Positions 31,340-39,452 of a stretch of DNA of 39,720 nt are shown one piece after another. The first letter of the stretch is position 1, and each line of letters starts with the position of its first letter. The position numbers and the translations under genes are program-made. Below the pieces are notes generated by a model. It saw only the letters and a list, made by a program, of their open reading frames with translations. It did not search any database and was not told the DNA's origin. The stretch lies in NCBI GenBank assembly GCA_016929495.1, contig JAFGIS010000560.1:1-39720 (forward strand), written 5' to 3'. Origin of the DNA: Polyangiaceae bacterium. GTDB taxonomy: Bacteria; Myxococcota_A; Polyangia; Polyangiales; Polyangiaceae.

Positions 31340-34300
31340 ATGAACACGTCTGACCTCGTGATGGCGAGCTTTCTGTGCCGCCAACAGCTGCGTCACTTGG
31401 CGAGCCTGGAGGACGGCCGTCGCATCCAGCATTGCCGGGGTGCTGTCTTGTTCGTCGACGTTGTGGGTTTCACCGCAGTGACGGAGTCCTTTGCCGAGCA
31501 GGGAAGGCTTGGCCCAGAGCGGCTGTCTGGTCTGGTTCGCCGGAGCTTCGGGCTCATCGTCGACAGGGTGGTTTCCTTCGGGGGGGACGTGGTCGCCTTC
31601 GCAGGCGATGCGGTTTGGGCTCTGTGGCCCACGCCGGACCCGGATGCGCGCGGGTGTGACAAACAGCTCGGATCTTCGGTGTGTCTTGCCGCGCGCTGTG
31701 CCGTCGGAATCCAACGGGACCTCGAAGCTGCCGGCTCTTCGGCTGAGACGCAGCTCCGGATCCGGGCAGCGATTGGAGCCGGTGAGGTCGAGCTGCTCAC
31801 GTTCACCACGGCTGTCGATCGGTGCGAGTTCGTCGTCGTAGGACGCGCCATTCAGGATGCGGGCCGTGTCGGAGGCATCGCTCAGGCCGGAGACACGCTG
31901 CTGTCCGCCACTGCCGTGGAGGTCGCCGGAGCAAGCGTTCACGGCGTCCGCCTTGCAGGTGGCGAACTGCGCGTGAAATCCGTAGCACACGCGGGAATCG
32001 CGGGTCCGTGCGGGACGGTGTCCGATCCGGAGCCGGCCCGGCCCAGCAGTGTGCGTCACTGCCTACCGGCGTTCATCGTTCAGAGAGTGGATGCCGGGCT
32101 CGTCGACTGGCTGGCGGAGTTTCGCACGGTGTCCATGGCTTTCGTTGGGCTGCATGGCATCGATTTCCCCGGCGCCGGACCCGAGCGTCGCCTGGGCCAC
32201 GTGCTCGAGAGGATCCAGGCGGTGGTGCGCCGTTATGACGGGGAGGTCTACCAGGTCCTGATGGACGAAAAAGGGCTCGGCGTCGTGCTCGCGTTCGGGT
32301 TGCCTCTGCAGTCGCACGAGGAAGATCCCGAGAGGGCGGTCAGGGCGTCCCTGGAAATCCAGCGCGTGCTCGCGGACACGGGTGTGAGAGCTTCTATCGG
32401 AGTCACGACCGGAACCGTGTTCTGCAGCGTATGCGGCAGCGACCAGAGGCGAGCCTACATGATGACCGGGACTGCTCTCAACGTAGCCGCCCGGTTGATG
32501 CAGGCCGCAGCCGGCTTCGTTCTATGCGACGCGCGGACCATCGACCACGTCACGCCCCGCTCGGGTCTGTCCTTCGAGCCTGCCCGGTCCCTGACCTTGG
32601 GCGGCAGGCGCGACACGCTGACCGCCCATCGAGCCGTCTCGTGCCACGGACCCGGGCGAGCCGAAACGCGTTGGACAGAGCAGCAGTTGCTGGGTCGGCG
32701 GAGCGAGATCGCGGCGTTGGCGCGAGCCGTCGACGACCTGTGCACCCGGGGCGAGTGCCGCGTCGTGCTCATCGAAGGCGCAGCAGGTATCGGAAAGTCG
32801 CACCTGGTTCGACATTGGCTTCGAACGCTGAACCAAGAACGGGTGCGGATCCTGGTCGGGCATGCCGACAGCGTCGATCGGTCGACGAACTACCATGCAC
32901 TTCGAAGCGTGTTCGTCCGACTCTTCGGAATCGATGTGCTGCAGAGCGAGGATTCCCGGCGGGCCCAGTGCACCGCGCGCCTGGGCAGCCACGAGCGTGT
33001 TGTTCTGGCGCCGCTGCTCAATGCCGTGCTGCCGCTGGATCTGCCAGAGAACGAGACCACCGCCGCCTTGACCGATGAGGGGCGCGCACAAAGGACGCGG
33101 GAACTGCTGATCTCGTGTCTGCAGGAGCCGGATCATTGCGTACCCACGGTTCTGGTTCTGGAAGATGTCCAGTGGCTGGACTCCGCCTCCTGGTCGCTCT
33201 TCGTCCAAGCCGTCCGTTCGGTCCCGCAGCTATTGGGCGTGGCAACGAGCCGGCCGGTGGAGTCGGATCTCGATCCGTTTTGCCAGCACTTGGTCGAGAC
33301 GCCCGGCTGTCAGCGGGTCGCCCTGGGGCCGTTGTCGTCGGGCGAAATCGGAGCGCTGGTCCGCGCTGGCCTGGGCGTCGACAGGGTTCCGCCTGCCGTA
33401 TTCGATCTGGTCGTTTCACGCTCGAAGGGCAATCCGTTCTTCAGTCTCGAGCTCGCGCACGCGCTACGCGACTACGATGTCGTCACGGTCGATCGGAACC
33501 AATGCATCGTCATCGACGGCGATCCTGCCCGGGCGTTCGACGATGCTCTCATTCGTCGAGGGCTGCCGAGCACGCTCCAGGGAATCGTGGCAAGTCGCAT
33601 CGATCGGCTGAGCCCGGAGGATCAGCTGGTTCTGAAGGTAGCCAGCGTCATCGGCAAGACGTTTTCGTTGCCCGTTCTGTCGGCGACGGTTCCGCTGGCG
33701 AACACGCCCGGGACGCTCGTGGACAGGGTGGACCGTCTGGTTCAGGTGGGGATGCTGCGGATCCACACCAATGATCCCGAACCGGAGTACGAGATTGGAC
33801 ACGCCCTCCTGCAGGAGGCGGTCTATGACTGCATCTCATTCTCCCAGCGCCGCGAGCTGCACCTGGCGGTAGCCCGCTGGTACGAAGCGCGTGGCGTCAC
33901 GCGACGCCTCCATCCGATCCTGGCGCATCATTTTTCGCGAGCCGGGATCTCGGGCCAAGCACTGCTGCATCTCGAAGCGGCTGGTGCCGAAGCCTTGCGG
34001 CTCTACGCCAACGCGGAGGCCGTACGGTTCTTCGCGGAGGCCCTGAAGCTCGGGGATACGCTGGTACTCGAGCAGGGGCCATCCGTCGGGGCCAGACGGC
34101 GCCAGGCCCGCAACGAGCTCTGTCTGGGGCGCGCCTACGTTTGCTGGTCGGACTACGCGGCCAGTCGAGAGCACCTGGAACGCGGACTGCAATCGCTCGG
34201 CCGTTGGGTCCCGCGATGGACCATCTGGGTGGCGCTGTTGCTGGTGATCGAGGTGATCCGGCAGCTTCTGTACCGAAGCATGAGGTCCCGGTCAGCCCAC

Positions 34301-35467
34301 GCACAGGGTCGGGGAGTCCGTGACGACCTGCTGCTCGAGGCCCGGGCCTACGAAGGTCTCGCGGAGAGCTACTTCAACACCGGTCAGAACCTGCTCTGTC
34401 TGTACGGCGCCCTGCGCTCCCTGAATGTCGCAGAGAGAGCCGGACCTTCGGCCGAGCTCGCTCGAGGCTACTCGTCGTTGGGTGCCATTCTCGGCTTCGT
34501 GCCGGTCGACCGCGCCGCCCGGTACTATTGTCGGCGCGCGATGGAAGTGGCGCGCGCGGTCAACGATCGGCCCGCGCAGGCCTGGGTCGCCATCGCGACG
34601 GGCGTCTACGAGGCGGGCCAAGGGCGCTGGTCCGAGGCAGCTCGGCTCTTCGAGCAGACGGCCACCCTAGGGCAAGCCGTCGGTGATGCCCGGCGCTGTG
34701 ACGACAGCGCCGAGAACCAAGCCGCGATGGCCTTTTTCGTGGGGAATTGCTCGCGGAGCCTCCGCCTTGCGTGTGAGCTCGAGGCATCGGCGGTCCGTCG
34801 CCACGACGGGGGGATGCAGTGCTCGGCGCTGCGACAGAGAGCCTACTGCATGTTGAGGAGCGGCAATCCGTCCGACGCGGCCGCTCTGTTGGCCGAGCTC
34901 GAACGGCTCAGGCGAGAGCAACGTGGCATATCGGCGCAGCAGCACGTTGACGTGCTCCCGCTCGAAGCGCTGCTTCGCTGGCGCCGTGGGGAGTTGGAGC
35001 TGGCGCGGGCCGCGGCCGACGAGGGTCTTCGGCAAATCACGAGGTTTTCTCCCATGTTCTATGCAACGCTCCTCGAATACGACGCCCTGGCCGAGGTGCA
35101 CCTCGGGCTTCGCGACGCCGGACGGGTCGATGATCCGAAAACGAGTCGCGCGGCCTGTCGCCAGCTCCGACGCTTTGCGCGCATCTTCTTGATCGCCCGT
35201 CCAGCAGCGGCGCTGTGGACAGGAGTCGAGCACTGGCTTTCAGGTCGATCGGAGGCGGCGCGGGCAGCATGGACCCAGGCGCTGCGGCTCGCCCAAGAGG
35301 CCGAGACGCCGCATTGGGAGGCCCAGGCACACTACCAGCTCGGGGTGCACCTCGACCCGCAGGATCCCGCCCGAGCCGTTCATCTGGCTCGTACGGTGGA
35401 GCTGCTGGGCAACGGAGGCGACCCGTACTACGTCGCGCTTGCACAGTCGGCGCTTTGCAGTAGGTAG
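31340..35467 (+). CDS. Soluble-adenylyl-cyclase-like protein: cyclase-cyclase-ATPase-TPR
   Basis: The 1375-residue protein has two class III cyclase domains, an ATPase module and a long helical repeat region, the plan of mammalian soluble adenylyl cyclase (ADCY10). The first cyclase domain (~35-215) keeps both metal Asp contexts: LFVDVVGFTAVTES and GGDVVAFAGDAVWALW. The second (~255-430) lacks the first Asp (MAFVGLHGIDF) yet keeps DEKGLGVVLAFGLPLQ and ASIGVTTGTVFC, resembling the degenerate C2 domain of ADCY10. The ATPase has Walker A EGAAGIGKSHLVRHW (~477) and Walker B VLVLEDVQWLDSASW. The rest is TPR-like helices. ADCY10 is bicarbonate-sensitive; whether this one is cannot be read from sequence. 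An isoprenoid-synthase gene follows after 27 bases. Confidence 0.85.
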   Translation: MNTSDLVMASFLCRQQLRHLASLEDGRRIQHCRGAVLFVDVVGFTAVTESFAEQGRLGPERLSGLVRRSFGLIVDRVVSFGGDVVAFAGDAVWALWPTPDPDARGCDKQLGSSVCLAARCAVGIQRDLEAAGSSAETQLRIRAAIGAGEVELLTFTTAVDRCEFVVVGRAIQDAGRVGGIAQAGDTLLSATAVEVAGASVHGVRLAGGELRVKSVAHAGIAGPCGTVSDPEPARPSSVRHCLPAFIVQRVDAGLVDWLAEFRTVSMAFVGLHGIDFPGAGPERRLGHVLERIQAVVRRYDGEVYQVLMDEKGLGVVLAFGLPLQSHEEDPERAVRASLEIQRVLADTGVRASIGVTTGTVFCSVCGSDQRRAYMMTGTALNVAARLMQAAAGFVLCDARTIDHVTPRSGLSFEPARSLTLGGRRDTLTAHRAVSCHGPGRAETRWTEQQLLGRRSEIAALARAVDDLCTRGECRVVLIEGAAGIGKSHLVRHWLRTLNQERVRILVGHADSVDRSTNYHALRSVFVRLFGIDVLQSEDSRRAQCTARLGSHERVVLAPLLNAVLPLDLPENETTAALTDEGRAQRTRELLISCLQEPDHCVPTVLVLEDVQWLDSASWSLFVQAVRSVPQLLGVATSRPVESDLDPFCQHLVETPGCQRVALGPLSSGEIGALVRAGLGVDRVPPAVFDLVVSRSKGNPFFSLELAHALRDYDVVTVDRNQCIVIDGDPARAFDDALIRRGLPSTLQGIVASRIDRLSPEDQLVLKVASVIGKTFSLPVLSATVPLANTPGTLVDRVDRLVQVGMLRIHTNDPEPEYEIGHALLQEAVYDCISFSQRRELHLAVARWYEARGVTRRLHPILAHHFSRAGISGQALLHLEAAGAEALRLYANAEAVRFFAEALKLGDTLVLEQGPSVGARRRQARNELCLGRAYVCWSDYAASREHLERGLQSLGRWVPRWTIWVALLLVIEVIRQLLYRSMRSRSAHAQGRGVRDDLLLEARAYEGLAESYFNTGQNLLCLYGALRSLNVAERAGPSAELARGYSSLGAILGFVPVDRAARYYCRRAMEVARAVNDRPAQAWVAIATGVYEAGQGRWSEAARLFEQTATLGQAVGDARRCDDSAENQAAMAFFVGNCSRSLRLACELEASAVRRHDGGMQCSALRQRAYCMLRSGNPSDAAALLAELERLRREQRGISAQQHVDVLPLEALLRWRRGELELARAAADEGLRQITRFSPMFYATLLEYDALAEVHLGLRDAGRVDDPKTSRAACRQLRRFARIFLIARPAAALWTGVEHWLSGRSEAARAAWTQALRLAQEAETPHWEAQAHYQLGVHLDPQDPARAVHLARTVELLGNGGDPYYVALAQSALCSR

Positions 35468-35494
35468 AGCGAGATTCGCCGAAAGGATTCGGTC

Positions 35495-36439
35495 ATGTAC
35501 GAGCCAGCGCTCGAACGGCTTGTTCGCGCCGCCGTGGAGCGGCTGCGCCACGATCTGCGCCGAAGCGTTCCAGGCATGGCAGCGCGCACGTGGGCTTGGC
35601 TCGAGTCTCTTTCCTGCGGTCGCCCGGTGAGCGCATACTTCGATCCCAACTGGGGATTCCCGTTGCTGTCGCTTCCGTGGTGGACGGCGCACACCCTGAC
35701 GGCTCATCCGGACAGGAGGTTCCACGCCGACCTGGTCTATTCCACGATCAACGGCTATTTTCACATCCGGCTGATCGACGACGTGATGGACGACGATGCG
35801 TCCGCCACGCTGGAGCTGCTTGCGTGCGCTGCCTTCTTTCATTCCCGATTCCACGCGCCCCTGCTGCGCCATTTCCCGAGCGCTCATCCGTTCTGGCAGG
35901 AGTGTGACGCGGCGTGGCTTGGAAGCCACGAAGCCCCCGCGTTGGAACGTCGGCTCGGGTCCATCGACCTCGGCACGTTCTGCGACGTTTCGGCGGCAAA
36001 GACCCGAGCCGCCAGGATCCCCGTCATGGCCGTTTGTCGGCGCTACGGCCGCCCTGACCTGATCCCGGCCTGGGCCTCGGCCTGCGAGCTCGTGAGCCGG
36101 TACGTTCAGATGGCAGACGACCTGTTCGATTGGCCCCTGGACTCGAGCCACGCGACTCGGTCGACCTACTTCCTGTCCGAAGCGGATCGTAGGCGAAGAC
36201 CGGGCGAATCGCGTGCACAGTGGACGGACCGCGAGGGGCTGAGCTGGGCCGTGGACCTGTGCCACGGGTGGCTGGACGAGATCGAGGCGCGGGCCTCTGA
36301 GCTTGGATGCGGTTCTCTGGGGCGAATGGTCGAGCAAAGGAGGGTGGGACTTGCCGAGAGAGCGGAGCAGTTTGCGGCCGGGCTCCGAGAAATCACGCGG
36401 CTCGGCGAGCTCTTCGCCACGCGGGCAAACGGCACGTGA
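35495..36439 (+). CDS. Class I isoprenoid synthase
   Basis: The 314-residue all-alpha protein has an Asp-rich first motif in FHIRLIDDVMDDDASATLEL (DDxxD plus two) and a second, DDLFDW, in SRYVQMADDLFDWPLD, spaced as in class I isoprenoid synthases (terpene synthases and prenyltransferases) that bind Mg-pyrophosphate. The second motif is not the standard NSE or DDxxD of either group, so the substrate is open. The ATG has a fair ribosome binding site (GAAAGGATTCGGTC). It is placed between the cyclase-like gene and a small peptide plus a membrane terpene-cyclase-like gene, which favours a terpenoid role. Confidence 0.75.
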   Translation: MYEPALERLVRAAVERLRHDLRRSVPGMAARTWAWLESLSCGRPVSAYFDPNWGFPLLSLPWWTAHTLTAHPDRRFHADLVYSTINGYFHIRLIDDVMDDDASATLELLACAAFFHSRFHAPLLRHFPSAHPFWQECDAAWLGSHEAPALERRLGSIDLGTFCDVSAAKTRAARIPVMAVCRRYGRPDLIPAWASACELVSRYVQMADDLFDWPLDSSHATRSTYFLSEADRRRRPGESRAQWTDREGLSWAVDLCHGWLDEIEARASELGCGSLGRMVEQRRVGLAERAEQFAAGLREITRLGELFATRANGT

Positions 36440-36457
36440 CAGAAGCAGTGCCATTGC

Positions 36458-36475
36458 CCGAAACCGAGGTTTCGG
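36458..36475. promoter_or_regulatory. Perfect inverted repeat before the peptide gene
   Basis: CCGAAACC-GA-GGTTTCGG is an 8-bp perfect palindrome with a 2-base centre, 19 bp after the isoprenoid-synthase stop and 105 bp before the next start. No T-run follows. It may be an operator or an RNA-processing hairpin between the two genes. Confidence 0.5.
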
Positions 36476-36579
36476 ATACAAGAGTGTAGAAGCTCGTGCA
36501 TCGTTTCCCATGAAGTCGAGGCGACATCCGCGACACAGGTCCGAGCTCCACGAACCGAGCTACCACGAGGAGATGCAGC

Positions 36580-36900
36580 ATGGCTATCCGAAGAAAGAAG
36601 TCGACCCAGAGGACCCGTCAGACGTCGGCCCAAACCGCGGCCGTCACCGGAACCAAAAAGACACCAAAGAGGCCGAGGACTCCGGCCTCGGCGAAGAAGG
36701 CACTGAAAGGACTCGACGACCTGATCCAGCAGTGCATGAAGGACGAGGCGTTCATCGAGGCCCTCAAGGCGGACCCTACCAAGGCACTGCGGAACAACGG
36801 CTATCCTGCGACCGCGCCGTTGGTGCGCCAGATCCGAGCCATCGATTTCGACGTGTTCCGGCGTGCTTTTCCGCCCAAGCGGGTGGTGCAATGGTGCTGA
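36580..36900 (+). CDS. Small protein with leader-peptide-like helix (candidate RiPP precursor)
   Basis: The 106-residue product has a very basic, Thr/Ser-rich N-terminus (MAIRRKKSTQRTRQ), then CMKDEAFIEALKADPTKALR, which resembles the helical 'D..F...L..DP..AL...G' motif of nitrile-hydratase-type (NHLP) and related RiPP leader peptides, LigA-like proteins and Nif11-type leaders. The last ~30 residues (PATAPLVRQIRAIDFDVFRR, then AFPPKRVVQWC) end in Cys. No Gly-Gly cleavage site is present. The ribosome binding site (GAGGAGATGCAGC) is good. The terpene-cyclase-like frame that follows overlaps its end. Either a peptide substrate or an accessory small protein is possible. Confidence 0.5.
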   Translation: MAIRRKKSTQRTRQTSAQTAAVTGTKKTPKRPRTPASAKKALKGLDDLIQQCMKDEAFIEALKADPTKALRNNGYPATAPLVRQIRAIDFDVFRRAFPPKRVVQWC

Positions 36901-37555
36901 GGACCGGGTTGGCCTGCTGACGGCGGCCGCAGATGCACACCACCCCTGCGGCGCCGTCGTTCCGGAGAGACTGACCCTCGTCGGTCAGGCATCGTGGGTT
37001 TGCGTTTACGCGCTTGCGGTGTGGATCGGCGCGCGCGACCGGGTGAGTGCCATCCCGGTCGCGGCGATCTTGTTGAACCTGAGCTGGGAATTCCTGTTCG
37101 CGTTCTGGCGGCCGCCGGCGTCGCGCGCGACGAGGGTGCTTTACTGGTCGTGGCTCATCCTCGACTTGGTGCTTCTGGTCGAGGTGTTGTGGTGGGGCGC
37201 GGCGGCGGAGCCGAACGGTTTCATCCGTGATCACCACGCTACCCTGGTGCTCGGGGCTCTCGGGCTGCTCGTGGGCCTACAGTGGCTGGTCTACCGCGCG
37301 TTCGGGCAGAAAGAGCTTCAGGCCTACGTCGTCAACTTGATCATGAGCGCCTTGTTCATCCAGATGTATTTCGCGCGGCATGGGCAAGGGCTTTCGCTCT
37401 CGATAGCCTGGCTGAAGTTCCTCGGCACCGGGGCGATTTCGGTGGCCAACGTGAGCGGCTGGATCCGCGAGCGGCGAGTGTTCCGGGGCGGCCTGGCCAT
37501 CATGGTGGCAGTGGCCTTGTTGGATGCTCTGTACGTGGCGCTGCTCTACCGCTGA
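36863..37555 (+). CDS. Pyr4/PaxB-like membrane terpene cyclase
   Basis: The 230-residue product of the open frame is an integral membrane protein with about seven hydrophobic segments. The patterns SWVCVYALAVWIGARDRVSA, PVAAILLNLSWEFLFAFW and YWSWLILDLVLLVEVLWW match the W..Y..... +D....P..AL..N..WE and W.+LD conserved regions of Pyr4/PaxB-type terpene cyclases, including the catalytic Glu in N-L-S-W-E. These enzymes protonate polyprenyl epoxides on aromatic partners in fungal meroterpenoids; bacterial relatives such as DmtA1 act on prenylated substrates. No ATG is available; the GTG at 36863 overlaps the peptide gene by 38 bases and the true start may be the CTG codons near 36911-36914. The last ten bases overlap the convergent kinase gene. 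Confidence 0.7.
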   Translation: MLFRPSGWCNGAEDRVGLLTAAADAHHPCGAVVPERLTLVGQASWVCVYALAVWIGARDRVSAIPVAAILLNLSWEFLFAFWRPPASRATRVLYWSWLILDLVLLVEVLWWGAAAEPNGFIRDHHATLVLGALGLLVGLQWLVYRAFGQKELQAYVVNLIMSALFIQMYFARHGQGLSLSIAWLKFLGTGAISVANVSGWIRERRVFRGGLAIMVAVALLDALYVALLYR

Positions 37556-38961
37556 TTCGGGTGGCGCAGCTTCTCGTCGACCTCGCGGAAGCGGTCAGCG
37601 AGCGCCTTGACGAATCTTCCCATCCACTGGTTGAGCCCTAGGGCGTTCGAGAGCAGGTCGCTCGTGACCACCATCACCTCGACCTCGGTAGCGGCTCTCA
37701 CGCTGGCCGTGCGCGGTTTGTTCGAAAACACGGCCGTCTCGCCATAGACATCACCGGGCCCCATTTCTCGAAGTACGGTCTCACTCGGGCCATCGCCGCA
37801 GAATGCGACGCAGATACCCCGTACGATGATGTGGGCCTCCGTTCCCGGATCTCCTTCGCGGATGATGAGCGTGCCTGCAGAGAACTGGGCGCGCGGCAGC
37901 CGCCAGGTACCGCGCTGGAACCGTTCGACATCGGCCTTGAGCTCGTTGACGGAAGGGTAGCGGTCGGTAGATGCAGAAGACATGGCTTTGAGAGCAATGC
38001 GGGAGAGCTCGGCAGGCAGGACCGCGCCTGGAACGACCCGTTCCGGAGGCGTGATCTCTCCCGCACCGCCGCGCGCAATGATCCCTGCGATCTCGCTGCT
38101 CTCACGTGGGGGCCGACCGGCAAGGATCTGGTAGAGCATTGCCCCGAGCCCAAACACGTCGGTGCGTTCATCGAGCTGATCGATTCTGCCTGACAGCTGT
38201 TCCGGAGCCATGTAGCACAGCGTTCCTACCAGAGAGCCGGGTGCCTCGGCGCTCGGCTCTCCATCGGTCAACGCCATGTTCTTGGGGGTCCAGGCGCTGC
38301 CGGAATGAGCTGCCGGTCGAGCCACCCCCCAGTCGGCGACGTACACCTGACCGAAGTCGCCCAGCATGATGTTGGAGGGCTTCAAGTCGCGATGGATGAT
38401 GCCTCGACTGTGTGCGTATGCGACCGCGTCACAGACCTTGACGAAGACGTCCAGGAGGTCCGCCAAGTGGTCCGCCGAAAGGCGGGCAGGGCCCAGCTCA
38501 TGCAGGGTGTCTTCCAGGGTCCTACCGTGGACCAGCTTCATGCACAGAAAGCGCGCTCCCCGGCTGTCCGTGCCAAACTCGTAGACAGGGATGATGTACG
38601 GATGCTCGAGCTGACCCGTGATCCGGGCTTCTGCGCAGAACCGCTCCACTTCGGCCGCATCGGTCAACCATTGTGGCGCGAGCACCTTGATGGCGACCTC
38701 GCGGTGCAGGTCCGTGTCGAAGGCGCGAACCACCAGACCCATGCCGCCGGTGCCTATCAGGTCGATCTCGTCGAATCGCTCGCTCTCGCCCAGGAAGCCG
38801 CCCGATGAATGGCGACGCAGTCGCTGGGACTGCGCAGGGTCGCCTTCGCGTCCGGCCACGCTGCCGACGGAAGGGACGACCGGGCTTGGCACGCGTTGGT
38901 CGCCCGTGGTCACCTGCACCGAGCAGAGCGTCGGCTCGTTGTGGTCGAATTGCTTGGACAA
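37546..38961 (-). CDS. Ser/Thr protein kinase with C-terminal cyclic-nucleotide-binding domain
   Basis: The 471-residue protein has a kinase domain (~60-335): Gly loop GTGGMGLVVRAFD, VAIKVLAPQWL with the catalytic Lys, RGIIHRDLKPSNIMLGDFG, VYVADWGVARP (DWG in place of DFG, a bacterial variant), and MAPEQLSGRI. From about residue 355 a CAP_ED domain follows: SAGTLIIREGDPGTEAHIIV and GETAVFSNKPRTASVRAAT, which has the phosphate-binding-cassette Glu and Arg. The layout resembles a cyclic-nucleotide-dependent kinase, with the order kinase-then-sensor. It is convergent with the terpene-cyclase-like gene. The soluble-cyclase-like protein upstream is an obvious potential source of its ligand. Confidence 0.9.
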   Translation of the reverse strand: MSKQFDHNEPTLCSVQVTTGDQRVPSPVVPSVGSVAGREGDPAQSQRLRRHSSGGFLGESERFDEIDLIGTGGMGLVVRAFDTDLHREVAIKVLAPQWLTDAAEVERFCAEARITGQLEHPYIIPVYEFGTDSRGARFLCMKLVHGRTLEDTLHELGPARLSADHLADLLDVFVKVCDAVAYAHSRGIIHRDLKPSNIMLGDFGQVYVADWGVARPAAHSGSAWTPKNMALTDGEPSAEAPGSLVGTLCYMAPEQLSGRIDQLDERTDVFGLGAMLYQILAGRPPRESSEIAGIIARGGAGEITPPERVVPGAVLPAELSRIALKAMSSASTDRYPSVNELKADVERFQRGTWRLPRAQFSAGTLIIREGDPGTEAHIIVRGICVAFCGDGPSETVLREMGPGDVYGETAVFSNKPRTASVRAATEVEVMVVTSDLLSNALGLNQWMGRFVKALADRFREVDEKLRHPNQR

Positions 38962-39452
38962 GGGTGTGGTCTTCGAGCAGCTGCCGCGAGAGGCACTATT
39001 GCACGAGTCTACCTCGACTGCGGCAAGCTGGGCCCGGCGTGCTGGATCCTGCCAGAGGCGCGCTCCGCGCGAGATGCCGGCCCGGAAGCCTGCCGCGACA
39101 CGACCGCATCATGGCGAATCGACACCCGACAATCCGGAGATGGAGAGGTTGCCCGCCATCGTCGTGTATCCGTGATCGACCGCACCCCAATCGTCTCCGG
39201 TGGAAATACCAAGTCACCCTCGCGTTGACCATTCCCTCCTTTCTTTTCGCTACTGCAACCGACAACGGTGAGAGCAAGCCAGCAAGGAAACGCACGGTGC
39301 CAGTGCCCAGGCTCCCAGATAGGGCGCCAACCGGAGCGATTCTCCAGGTGGCTGCAGTACGATGCTGGCTCGAGGGCCGGCCATGGTGGACACGAGGCCG
39401 GTTCGGACGCCCCCGCGTCTCGAATCCGTGCGATATTGACGCTACCGCAGTC
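38962..39452. other. Stretch without a supported gene
   Basis: Between the divergent kinase and membrane-protein genes no convincing coding region was found. A minus-strand frame contains FPCWLALTVVGCSSEKKGGN, which resembles a lipoprotein signal, but no start codon lies before it and what follows is not protein-like. The region likely holds the promoters of both flanking genes. Confidence 0.5.
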
